Shown here piece after piece: positions 34,723-42,126 of a stretch of 64,000 nucleotides of DNA. The DNA comes from COMBO-56-21 sp041559015 (GTDB lineage Archaea; Thermoplasmatota; Thermoplasmata; UBA10834): NCBI GenBank assembly GCA_041559015.1, contig JBFFED010000005.1, positions 1 through 64,000 on the forward strand, given 5' to 3'. Under the pieces are notes generated by a model, which was given only the letters and a program-made list of their open reading frames with translations, was not told the origin of the DNA and ran no database searches. Every line of letters starts with the position of its first letter. The stretch's first letter is position 1. Made by a program: the position numbers and the translations under genes.

Positions 34723-35094
34723 ATGTCCTTGAGGGAGGCCAGGGTGCGAGCGGCCCTTAGGACACTCGAGGGCGAGAGAGTCAGGTGGCTCCTGGGCAAG
34801 AAGGGGTCGCTGACATCGACCGGCAATGTCTTCGGCGAGGTGATCACCGAGCCGAGGTATGACTTCATAGTCCAGAAGGCTGCCGCAATCGAGCTCGAGA
34901 GGAACCTACTGCTCCAGGAGATGGAGGAAGGGTCGAGGACCGTCCACGAGCTGCACAGAGCCACGGGCATCGCGAAGCCCGAGATTGTGAGGCACGTGAT
35001 CGCGCTCAAGAGGTGGAGGCTGGTAGAGCAGGTGGGCACCAAGGGCCAGTCGCCACAGTACATGGCCGCACCGAGGAAGAAAGAGGTGAACTGA
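34723..35094 (+). CDS. Free-standing winged-helix protein paired with mvhD
   Basis: 123 residues from ATG 34723, with GAGGTGG 8 nt upstream, starting 1 nt after the mvhD stop. It is homologous over its length to the C-terminal domain of the MvhD fusion at 30405: LLGKKGSLTSTGNVFGE vs LVGKELNLETKGNVYGD, ELERNLLLQEM vs EFERSLIIELS, and GIAKPEIVRHVIALKRWRLV vs GVPADQVLRHIVVLRQRNLI. The latter block is helix-turn-helix-like. It could regulate the operon or form part of the MvhD-HdrA interface. No close named family is recognised. Confidence 0.8.
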   Translation: MSLREARVRAALRTLEGERVRWLLGKKGSLTSTGNVFGEVITEPRYDFIVQKAAAIELERNLLLQEMEEGSRTVHELHRATGIAKPEIVRHVIALKRWRLVEQVGTKGQSPQYMAAPRKKEVN

Positions 35095-35096
35095 AC

Positions 35097-36113
35097 ATGG
35101 CAGATAAGATCAAGATAGCACAATACTGGGGAGCTGGTTGCGGAGGCTGCGACGTCGCTCTCCTGGACATAGATGCGAAGATACTGGACGTGCACGCGAT
35201 CGCGGAGGTCGTCTTCTGGCCGATAGGCTTCGACGGGAAGATCAAGGACATCGAGGCGATGCCAGACAAGTCGATTACGGTCAGCTTCTACAACGGGGCG
35301 ATAAGGAATAGCGAGAACGAACACATAGCCAAGCTCTTGAGGCAGAAGTCGGTCATCATGATCTCATTCGGGTCGTGCGCGTGCTTCGGGGGCACGCCCG
35401 GACTCGCGAACGTGACGAACAGGAAAGAGGTGTTCGATACAGTCTACAGGCAGACGCAATCCACGGACAACCCGAATGGCGTGATGCCGCAGACCCACAT
35501 CAAGGTGAAAGAAGGCGAGCTCGATCTGCCGGAGTTCTACGACACCGTCAAGACGCTGGACGAGGTCGTGGATGTCGACTACTTCATGCCAGGGTGCCCG
35601 CCAACAGTCAACCTGATTGCCATGGCGGTGGATGCCGTGGCGCAGCACGTCACGAAGGGCGCGCCACTCCCACCCAAGGGGACCATCATAGCCTCGGACA
35701 AGACCCTGTGCGACGAGTGCAACAGAGAGAGGGTGGAGAAGAACCGGAGGATCGAGAGGATCTACCAAGCTTATGAGATCACGCCAGACCCGAAGAAGTG
35801 TCTCCTAGACCAGGGGATCATATGCATCGGGCCTGCCACGAGAGCTGGGTGCGGCGCGATGTGCCCGAACGCACAGATGCCCTGCAGGGGCTGCATGGGT
35901 CCGACCAGGGCAGTCATGGAGCAGGGTGCGAGCATGCTGAGCGCCGTCTCCTCGCTGCTGAACATCACGGATTCGGAGTCAAAGCTAAGTGAGGAGCAGA
36001 TAATGGAACTGATGATGCAGGTCAAGGACCCGCTAGGCACGTTCTATGCATTCACGCTGCCGAAGTCCGCGCTCAAGCGGGTTGTGACCGAGAAGAAGAA
36101 GAGGAAGGGGTGA
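35097..36113 (+). CDS. mvhG: [NiFe]-hydrogenase small subunit, MvhG type (group 3c)
   Basis: 338 residues, cytosolic: no twin-arginine signal. Proximal cluster ligands: GAGCGGCDVALLD (Cys15, Cys18), FGSCACFGG and PGCPPTVN. The C-terminal part holds further cysteines for more [4Fe-4S] clusters (LCDECNRER, CGAMCPNAQMPCRGCMG). It passes electrons from the NiFe site to MvhD. ATG was chosen 2 nt after the upstream stop, ignoring the longer open frame. mvhA starts 6 nt after its end. Confidence 0.95.
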   Translation: MADKIKIAQYWGAGCGGCDVALLDIDAKILDVHAIAEVVFWPIGFDGKIKDIEAMPDKSITVSFYNGAIRNSENEHIAKLLRQKSVIMISFGSCACFGGTPGLANVTNRKEVFDTVYRQTQSTDNPNGVMPQTHIKVKEGELDLPEFYDTVKTLDEVVDVDYFMPGCPPTVNLIAMAVDAVAQHVTKGAPLPPKGTIIASDKTLCDECNRERVEKNRRIERIYQAYEITPDPKKCLLDQGIICIGPATRAGCGAMCPNAQMPCRGCMGPTRAVMEQGASMLSAVSSLLNITDSESKLSEEQIMELMMQVKDPLGTFYAFTLPKSALKRVVTEKKKRKG

Positions 36114-36119
36114 TCAATA

Positions 36120-37634
36120 ATGGCCGGACCTATCATCAACGACACACCGACTAAGACGAAGGAAAAGAAGATCACTATCGACCCCATCACGAGGCTTGAG
36201 GGGCACGGTAAAATCGTGATATTCCTGAACGACCAGGGGAACGTCGAGAACGCGTACCTCCAGGTGCCGGAGCTGAGAGGCTTCGAGAGGTTCTGCATCG
36301 GAAGGCACGTGATGGAGCTGCCGGTGCTCACGAACAGGCTATGCGGAGTCTGCCCCGCGGCACACCATATCGCCTCGATGAAGACCCTGGACGCGGTGTT
36401 CAGCGCCACACCGACAGAGACGGCAAAGAAGATCCGCGAGCTCTTCTACATGGGCCAGTACGTCCACAGCCACATAGCGCACTTCTACGCGCTCGCGGCA
36501 CCGGACTTCGTGCTGGGACCATCGGCCCCTGCGAACAAGCGCAACGTGCTGGGGGTTGTCGACGCCGTCGGAGTGCCCATAGGCGCCGAGGTCATAAAGC
36601 ACAGGTCTTACGGTCAGAAGGTGCAGGAAATCACAGGCGGAAGGGCGACGCACCCAGTGTTCGGCCTCCCTGGAGGAGTGTCCAAACAGATTTCAGAGGA
36701 GGAGAGGGCCCAGATAGAGGAGATGGCGAAATCGTGCGTCGAGTTCGGCAAGTTCACCATCAAGTTGTTCCACGACCTCGTCCTCGGGAACAAGGACTAC
36801 ATGTCCCTCGTCCTCAACAAAGACGCGTACTACCTCGACACGTACTACATGGGCATGGTCGACAAGGACAACAAGACGAACTTCTACGATGGGGACATAA
36901 GAGTCGTCGACCAGGAGGGCAAGGAGGTCGAGAGGTTCAAGCCGGACCAGTACCTGGACGTCATCGCCGAGCACGTCGAGCCCTGGACCTACATGAAAAT
37001 GCCCTTTCTCAAGAAGGTCGGCTGGAAGGGGTTCACCACCGGGAAGCAGAGCGGCATATACCGAGTCGGCCCGTTGGGCAGAATCAACGTGTGCGGTGGC
37101 TACACCACTCCTCTCGCACAGAAGGAGTATGAGTTCCTCGCGAAGACCGTCAAGGACCTGGGCGTCACGGGGCCCGTGCATTTCACACTTGCGTACCATT
37201 GGGCGCGGGCAATCGAGCTACAGTACGCCGCCGAGAGGATGCTCGAGCTGGCGAGTGACAAGAAGCTCACGAGCGACGACATCAGGGGACCCATTGGGCA
37301 GCCCAAAGAGGGCGTCGGCATCTGCGAGGCGCCGAGGGGTACGCTGATACACCACTACGCCTCTGATAAGGACGGCCTCTGCACCAAGATCAACATGATA
37401 GTGGCCTCGACGAACAACTATGCGGCGAGCAACACGAGCGTCAAGCAGGCTGCAACCGCCCTCATCAAGAACTGGGAGGTCTCGCCCGGACTGCTGAACA
37501 AGGTGGAGATGGCCTTCAGGTGCTACGACCCATGCCATTCGTGCGGGACGCACTCGCTGAACGGCGGGCCAGCGCTGGAGGTCACGATAAAGCGCAGAGA
37601 CGGTTCTGTCCTGACCAAGCTGAGAAACTTCTGA
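36120..37634 (+). CDS. mvhA: [NiFe]-hydrogenase large subunit, MvhA type
   Basis: 504 residues. The N-terminal NiFe ligands are in RLCGVCPAAHH (Cys75, Cys78) and the C-terminal ones in DPCHSCGTH (about 470-478). A 26-residue tail follows the His and should be removed by the protease encoded 85 nt downstream. DPITRLEGHGKI is the usual N-terminal signature. Together with MvhG it forms a cytosolic H2-oxidising, F420-non-reducing hydrogenase that feeds MvhD/HdrA. Both active-site motifs are intact, so the enzyme should be functional. Confidence 0.95.
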   Translation: MAGPIINDTPTKTKEKKITIDPITRLEGHGKIVIFLNDQGNVENAYLQVPELRGFERFCIGRHVMELPVLTNRLCGVCPAAHHIASMKTLDAVFSATPTETAKKIRELFYMGQYVHSHIAHFYALAAPDFVLGPSAPANKRNVLGVVDAVGVPIGAEVIKHRSYGQKVQEITGGRATHPVFGLPGGVSKQISEEERAQIEEMAKSCVEFGKFTIKLFHDLVLGNKDYMSLVLNKDAYYLDTYYMGMVDKDNKTNFYDGDIRVVDQEGKEVERFKPDQYLDVIAEHVEPWTYMKMPFLKKVGWKGFTTGKQSGIYRVGPLGRINVCGGYTTPLAQKEYEFLAKTVKDLGVTGPVHFTLAYHWARAIELQYAAERMLELASDKKLTSDDIRGPIGQPKEGVGICEAPRGTLIHHYASDKDGLCTKINMIVASTNNYAASNTSVKQAATALIKNWEVSPGLLNKVEMAFRCYDPCHSCGTHSLNGGPALEVTIKRRDGSVLTKLRNF

Positions 37635-37719
37635 ACACTTTCGGTGAGGAGGGGGGACCTCCCCCTCATGACGCCTCTTCTCCTCTAGTCCTAACACAGG
37701 CATCTGGTTGAGAGAAACG

Positions 37720-38175
37720 ATGAAGAAAACACTGGTCCTCGGAGTCGGGAACCCGATTCTGTCCGACGATGGAGTTGGCATACACGTCGCCAGGATACTC
37801 AAGGGAAGGAGGCTCCCGGGAGTCGTCGTCGAAGAGCTACCTGCAAGCGGGCTGGAGCTACTCGACATGGTGCTCGATTTCGACAAGGTCGTGATTGTCG
37901 ATGCCATCAAGACGAAGGGAGGTGTGCCTGGGGAGCACTACATGCTCGAGGAGGATGACTTCGAGAAGTCGGTCCATGGCGCATCTCCTCATGGAATCAA
38001 CATCGCTACGGCCATCGGGCTCGGCAGGAAGATAGTGCCTGAAAGGATGCCGAAAGAGGTCATCTTCATAGCCGTCGAGGCGGAAGACCTGCACAACCTC
38101 AGTGAGAAGCTCACGGACAGTGTCGAGGAGGCGCTGCCGAGAATTGTGAACAGGGTGGTTGAAGAGGTCTCGTGA
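37720..38175 (+). CDS. Hydrogenase maturation endopeptidase (HycI/HyaD family)
   Basis: 151 residues from ATG 37720; TTG 37708 is an alternative. It has GVGNPILSDDGVGIHVA, the nickel-sensing Asp/Glu motif of M52 peptidases, then VIVDAIKTKG and SPHGINIATAIGLG. It cuts the C-terminal tail of the large subunit after nickel insertion. Its position directly after mvhA makes MvhA the obvious substrate. It is convergent with hypE (8 nt apart). Confidence 0.92.
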   Translation: MKKTLVLGVGNPILSDDGVGIHVARILKGRRLPGVVVEELPASGLELLDMVLDFDKVVIVDAIKTKGGVPGEHYMLEEDDFEKSVHGASPHGINIATAIGLGRKIVPERMPKEVIFIAVEAEDLHNLSEKLTDSVEEALPRIVNRVVEEVS

Positions 38176-38183
38176 AGAGGAAT

Positions 38184-39230
38184 TCAGCAAATCCTCGGCA
38201 CTGGATCTCCGACAGGTGGCTCGACAACTCTGTTGCCGCCGGTGTGTGTCTCCATCACCACACCTCTGATGTCCCCGACCGCCTCACCGATGATCCTGGC
38301 TTTCTTGCCTTCTGGGAAGGCCCTTATCGCCTTGAGCACTTCCCCCGCCAACGGGGATGCTACCGCGAGGATAACCTTGCCCTCGTTGCCTATCTCAAGC
38401 GGGTCGATCCCCAGCATCTCGCAGGCCGCAATCACCGGCTCATCCATCGGGATGTCCTCCTCACGAATCCTGAGGCCAACGTGTGACTTGTCCGCCCACT
38501 CGTTCAGAAGGTTCGAGAGGCCTCCGCGAGTCGGATCCTTCATTGAGCAAACACCCCCAGCCTTCAGAGCGGCAGATATCATGTGATTCAGCGGAGCTGC
38601 GTCGCTCTCGACCGACGTCTCGAAGCCATAGCCCTCCCTGGATGACAGGATTGCCACTCCGTGGTTGCCTATAGGTCCTGATGCGATAAGGACATCCCCA
38701 GCTGCAACCGCGGAATCGTTCGGCCAGTTCCACTTGAAAGACCTGTGCTCCCTTATCCTGGCGATGTTGCTGTCAAGGTACTCGGAGCGCCTTCCTATGC
38801 CGCTCGTGTTGATGAATATACCGTCGGCCGCCTGCTTCTCGACCACCTTGGTATCCCCTGTCACCACCCTAACGCCCGCCTTCTTGGAGGTCGCGTTGAT
38901 GCTCCGCATAATCTTGTGCAGGTCGTCGCTGGAGAACCCCTCCTGGATGATCATGGCGCATGAGAGCGCGGTGGGCGACGCACCCATCGCGGCGAGGTCG
39001 TTGACGGTCCCCGCCACACAAAGCGTGCCTATGTCCCCGCCTGGGAAGAATATCGGCTTCACCGTGTACGAATCCGTGGTGAACGCGATGCCGTCGACGA
39101 TGGCAGCGTCGTCGAGCAACGAGAGTGGTATCTCCCCGAAGTCGTGATCCAGCTCCTTGAGGACGAACTCGCGGATGAACTCCTGCATGCGTTCGCCCCC
39201 GGCCCCTTGGGCCATGGATATCTTAGCCAT
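38184..39230 (-). CDS. hypE: Hydrogenase maturation protein HypE
   Basis: 348 residues, AIR-synthase fold. It dehydrates the carbamoyl group that HypF places on its C-terminal Cys; the required C-terminus PRIC is present. Typical blocks: SMAQGAGGERMQEFI, DDAAIVDGIAFTTDSYTV, FPGGDIGTLCVAGTVNDLA, KDPTRGGLSNLLNEWA. ATG 39230 was chosen over a GTG three codons upstream. It is separated from hypBFCAD by the 22-kb hdr/mvh region, and read towards the mvh operon on the other strand. Confidence 0.95.
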   Translation of the reverse strand: MAKISMAQGAGGERMQEFIREFVLKELDHDFGEIPLSLLDDAAIVDGIAFTTDSYTVKPIFFPGGDIGTLCVAGTVNDLAAMGASPTALSCAMIIQEGFSSDDLHKIMRSINATSKKAGVRVVTGDTKVVEKQAADGIFINTSGIGRRSEYLDSNIARIREHRSFKWNWPNDSAVAAGDVLIASGPIGNHGVAILSSREGYGFETSVESDAAPLNHMISAALKAGGVCSMKDPTRGGLSNLLNEWADKSHVGLRIREEDIPMDEPVIAACEMLGIDPLEIGNEGKVILAVASPLAGEVLKAIRAFPEGKKARIIGEAVGDIRGVVMETHTGGNRVVEPPVGDPVPRIC

Positions 39231-39265
39231 CAGCAGCACCAGGTCATCCCGCGTAGAGGCTGGCC

Positions 39266-39275
39266 GATAATAACC
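39266..39275 (-). promoter_or_regulatory. Possible TATA box for hypE
   Basis: The minus strand reads GGTTATTATCG, 36-45 nt ahead of the hypE ATG at 39230, after an A run. Reasonable but not perfect. Confidence 0.4.
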
Positions 39276-39356
39276 TTTTTGGCCGACGCGCAGCCGATGG
39301 CCACGCTGCCAGGCCGGGATACGTTGAATACCTGAGAATGTCTTGCCCTTCCCGAC

Positions 39357-39968
39357 ATGCTGACCGGAGCCGTGCTCTCTGGCGGGACGAGCAACAGGAT
39401 GGGCGAGGAGAAGGGCCTCGTGAAGCTCGGCGGGATCCCGATGGTATACTACGTCGCGAAGACCATGGAGCTCCTGGCGGACGAAGTCGTGGTAGCAGTG
39501 GCCCCAGGGATGGCCGAGCGGTACAGGCAGGTCCTAGGCGAAGAGAGGCGCATCGTTGAGGACAAAGAGGCCGCAGAAGGGCCGCTTGCGGGCCTTGTGA
39601 CAATCCTCAGGGAGGCAAAGGGCGACTATGTAATGGTCAGCCCGTGCGACACACCTTTCGTGAGGCTTGACATATGTCAGGCGATAGTCATGTTCGCGAA
39701 GGGAAGGGACGCTGCCGTGCCCCGCGTCCGTGGGTATCTGGAACCGCTCCACAGCGCGTACAAGCGCCGGCACTGCCTCGCCGCGTTCGAGGAAGCGCTT
39801 GACGAGGGTATCAGGAAGGCCTCGGACGCATACAAACTGCTGCACATGGTGCACGTCGAGGAGGAGGACCTTCGCGCTCTCGACCCTCATCTCGAGAGCT
39901 TCTGGAACGTGAACACCTCCGAGGACCTGGAGGAGGCGGAGAGGCGGCTCAGGACGCATATCTTCTAG
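39357..39968 (+). CDS. mobA: Molybdenum cofactor guanylyltransferase MobA-like
   Basis: 203 residues. The nucleotidyltransferase signature LSGGTSNRMGEEKGLVKLGG at the N-terminus, DEVVVAV and VSPCDTPFVRLDI (metal-binding Asp), and a C-terminal NVNTSEDLEEAERRL are typical of MobA. It would attach GMP to molybdopterin, giving the bis-MGD form used by formate dehydrogenases and other DMSO-reductase family enzymes. No molybdoenzyme is in the window, though its place beside the hydrogenase genes hints at one elsewhere. It is divergent from hypE. Confidence 0.88.
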   Translation: MLTGAVLSGGTSNRMGEEKGLVKLGGIPMVYYVAKTMELLADEVVVAVAPGMAERYRQVLGEERRIVEDKEAAEGPLAGLVTILREAKGDYVMVSPCDTPFVRLDICQAIVMFAKGRDAAVPRVRGYLEPLHSAYKRRHCLAAFEEALDEGIRKASDAYKLLHMVHVEEEDLRALDPHLESFWNVNTSEDLEEAERRLRTHIF

Positions 39969-40645
39969 CGCCCGTTCTCCTCGTTGCCGCCGCTGATCCT
40001 CCCTTTGATTTCCCTGAGCCGGCCTCTGGCCGCCCCGACGTCGAAGGATTCCGCGAACTTCTCGGGCGGCGTGTGCTTGAACAGGTACTGCGTCGTCGTT
40101 GCGGCGACGAAGAAGCCTGCGAATCCGTCGAAGAGCATGTCCAGCATAGAGTCGTCGAGTGAGTACTGCATCAGGCTCCCGGTGAGTCCGTCTATGCCGA
40201 ACTCCATGAGCTCCCACATGACTCCGAAGGCCATTGTGAACATTACTATGAAGAATGCGAGGAATGGCCTCGGGAGGTATATCGACTCGTAGTACCTGTC
40301 TATCGAGACTACGAACACCAGCCCGAGGGCCGCCACCAGCGACGCGGACATCGCATGCGTGAGATGGTCCCACCACGATATGCGGTCGTAGAATCCATAG
40401 AACCCTCCCACGACGTGCAGGAACAACGCCAGGACTATCAGGAAGTTGAATTGGACTGGCAGGACGAGCTTGAAGTCCCTGGCAAGCAAGGATGGAACCG
40501 CGCTGACCAAGAGCGAGATGAACGCGGAGGGTATCCATGTGAGGTGGCCCGTCACTATACCCGCTAGACCGACCGCAAGCATCCCCGCCTGCATCGACCG
40601 CGAGAGGAGTTTCAGCTTCTCTTCGTCCGTCCGGTCACCTCCCAA
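39965..40645 (-). CDS. Multi-pass membrane protein, DUF2238/YjdF-like, copy A
   Basis: 226 residues with about six hydrophobic helices. Signature GFYGFYDRISWWDHLTHAMSAS and the C-terminal FGVMWELMEFGIDGLTG ... DDSMLDMLFDGFAG match the DUF2238/YjdF family of unknown function (conserved acidic, His and Trp residues in the membrane). The start is a TTG at 40645 that overlaps GGAGGTGA; an internal ATG at 40594 is possible. It overlaps the upstream paralogue by 34 nt, so the two are co-translated. The convergent mobA stop overlaps it by 4 nt. Confidence 0.75.
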   Translation of the reverse strand: MGGDRTDEEKLKLLSRSMQAGMLAVGLAGIVTGHLTWIPSAFISLLVSAVPSLLARDFKLVLPVQFNFLIVLALFLHVVGGFYGFYDRISWWDHLTHAMSASLVAALGLVFVVSIDRYYESIYLPRPFLAFFIVMFTMAFGVMWELMEFGIDGLTGSLMQYSLDDSMLDMLFDGFAGFFVAATTTQYLFKHTPPEKFAESFDVGAARGRLREIKGRISGGNEENGR

Positions 40646-41283
40646 AGGTGTATGAACCCGAGCCTCTCCCTTCTCCCCTTCGACATGACCCTGATGTAGC
40701 CGTCATATACGAACCCCATGAACACTCCTCCTAGAAGGGCCCAAAGGAGGTTCACCATAGCATCAGAGTTGGATTCGAGCAGATTGGCTCCGTAGAGCTT
40801 CTGGTCAATCCACAGGCCCACCTGCCAGAATCCGGACGCCCCGAGGGTGAACAGCAAGACGAAGAGTATCGCGAACGGCCGGTTCATCCTGACCTTGGTG
40901 TACATCTGCAGCTCCACGGTGAGCATGAAACCTATGGTCGTAAAGGAGAACGCGAATGCGATCGAGGTGAGATCCTTCCACCAGCCAATCTCCTCCATTA
41001 GCGGCCTTGAGCCCTCGGAGATGTGGAGCAGTATGGGCGCTGCCAGCAATAGCACCATCTCCCATGGCAGGGCCCGGAATGGGTTCCTCATCGATACTAT
41101 CGGCAGCACGTAGAGCGATATCGCAGTAATCCCGAAGACAACCCACATCAAGTCCATGCGGACGGTCACATAGATGGTCGCGAAGAAGAGCACCAGACTG
41201 GCTATCCAGGACGCCTCCGCCTCGATGATCCTCCGCCTATCGGAGGGGATTATCGATTCCTTGCGTTTCTGGTCGCCAGACAT
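40612..41283 (-). CDS. Multi-pass membrane protein, paralogue of the DUF2238-like neighbour
   Basis: 223 residues, six or so hydrophobic segments. It shares the order of helices with the next gene and motifs such as WWKDLTSIAFAFSF (compare WWDHLTHAMSAS), NRPFAILFVLLFTL (compare PRPFLAFFIVMFTM) and WALLGGVFMGFVYDGYI. It is more diverged: the His/Glu positions of the family block are not kept. The C-terminal tail is basic and cytoplasmic. Function unknown. Confidence 0.75.
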   Translation of the reverse strand: MSGDQKRKESIIPSDRRRIIEAEASWIASLVLFFATIYVTVRMDLMWVVFGITAISLYVLPIVSMRNPFRALPWEMVLLLAAPILLHISEGSRPLMEEIGWWKDLTSIAFAFSFTTIGFMLTVELQMYTKVRMNRPFAILFVLLFTLGASGFWQVGLWIDQKLYGANLLESNSDAMVNLLWALLGGVFMGFVYDGYIRVMSKGRRERLGFIHLWEVTGRTKRS

Positions 41284-41372
41284 CGCGCCACCCGATTATC
41301 GCCTGCAGACGAATCGAACCTATTAACGATTGCCCTCAGAGGGGCTGTCGACCGAGCATCTGATACATGGGA

Positions 41373-41382
41373 AGATATTTCT
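41373..41382 (+). promoter_or_regulatory. Possible TATA box for the GNAT gene
   Basis: AGATATTTCT lies 24-33 nt before the ATG at 41406, at leaderless spacing. Confidence 0.35.
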
Positions 41383-41405
41383 GAGGGTGCGCTTCTGACC
41401 AGTCC

Positions 41406-41966
41406 ATGGTGAAGATCAGTTACGTGGCGGACGACGGCACCGACATCGTGCTCAGAGAGCCGACCGCTGACGACGCCCGAGGGCTGATGGAGTTCATCAA
41501 CTCGGTCATCGGAGAACGACTCTCCGGGATAGTCCTCGTCAAGGAACTGACATTGAAGGCCGAGAAGGCGTGGCTGGCCGGGGTCCTCAAGGATATAAGA
41601 CGCGGGGAGGCGGTGATGCTCCTGGTGGAGTCCGATGGCAGGATCCTCGGCAACTGCCACGCGACCAGACGGGCCATGAAACATGCCCACCGCGCCTCGA
41701 TAGGGATCGCCCTCGTCAAGGAAGCCAGGGGGAAGGGAATCGGAGAGTTCGCGATGAGGGCTACCATAGACCTCGCCAGGAAGAGGATGAAAGGAGTGGA
41801 GTTCATCGACCTCTCGACTTTCGGATACAATAAGAGGGCCCAGAGGCTGTACATGAGACTCGGCTTCGTCAAGGTGGGGGAGATCCCGGACGCGGTCAGG
41901 GAAGGGGACCGATACTTCAGCGAGCACCTGATGGCCCTCGACCTCAAGAAGTGGGATGAGCGCTGA
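41406..41966 (+). CDS. GNAT-family N-acetyltransferase
   Basis: 186 residues. The acetyl-CoA binding motif is in GIALVKEARGKGIGEFAMRATI (Q/RxxGxG/A equivalent RGKGIG), followed by TFGYNKRAQRLYMRLGFVKVG. These are typical of RimI/RimJ-like enzymes that acetylate amino groups of proteins or small molecules. The substrate is unknown. Its stop codon overlaps the 3' end of the convergent tRNA-Ser gene by six bases. Confidence 0.85.
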   Translation: MVKISYVADDGTDIVLREPTADDARGLMEFINSVIGERLSGIVLVKELTLKAEKAWLAGVLKDIRRGEAVMLLVESDGRILGNCHATRRAMKHAHRASIGIALVKEARGKGIGEFAMRATIDLARKRMKGVEFIDLSTFGYNKRAQRLYMRLGFVKVGEIPDAVREGDRYFSEHLMALDLKKWDER

Positions 41967-42066
41967 GGGGGAGATTTGAACTCCCGAGGCGCGTGAGCGC
42001 CACGAGCTTGCTGGCTTCTTCGCAAAGGCTCCAGGCTCGCGCCTTACCGGTCTGGGCCACCTCAGC
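41961..42066 (-). tRNA. tRNA-Ser (anticodon GGA) with a 20-nt intron
   Basis: Acceptor GCTGAGG (42066-42060) pairs with CCTCAGC (41968-41962), discriminator G at 41961 as expected for Ser, no CCA. Anticodon stem CGAGC/GCTCG, loop C-T-GGA-G-[intron]-A. The long variable arm GGCGC-TCAC-GCGCC identifies a class II tRNA, and the T-arm is GGGAG-TTCAAAT-CTCCC. The mature length is 86 nt. Confidence 0.95.
42009..42028 (-). other. Archaeal tRNA intron in tRNA-Ser(GGA), canonical position 37/38
   Basis: The 20-nt intron sits between nucleotide 37 (G) and 38 (A). A standard bulge-helix-bulge forms: 4-bp central helix CTGG/CCAG, 3-nt bulges AGC and CAA, and an inner helix CTTT/GAAG closing a GCGAA loop. 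Cleavage after the second base of each bulge gives exactly this intron. Confidence 0.9.
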
Positions 42067-42090
42067 CTGAGTACCTCAAAAAGGGTGTTC

Positions 42091-42100
42091 ATATTTAACA
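42091..42100 (-). promoter_or_regulatory. TATA box of the tRNA-Ser gene
   Basis: The minus strand reads TGTTAAATAT, 25-34 nt upstream of the tRNA 5' end at 42066. Confidence 0.6.
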
Positions 42101-42126
42101 GTATCCGGCCCTGGCCAGCAGTCCCC

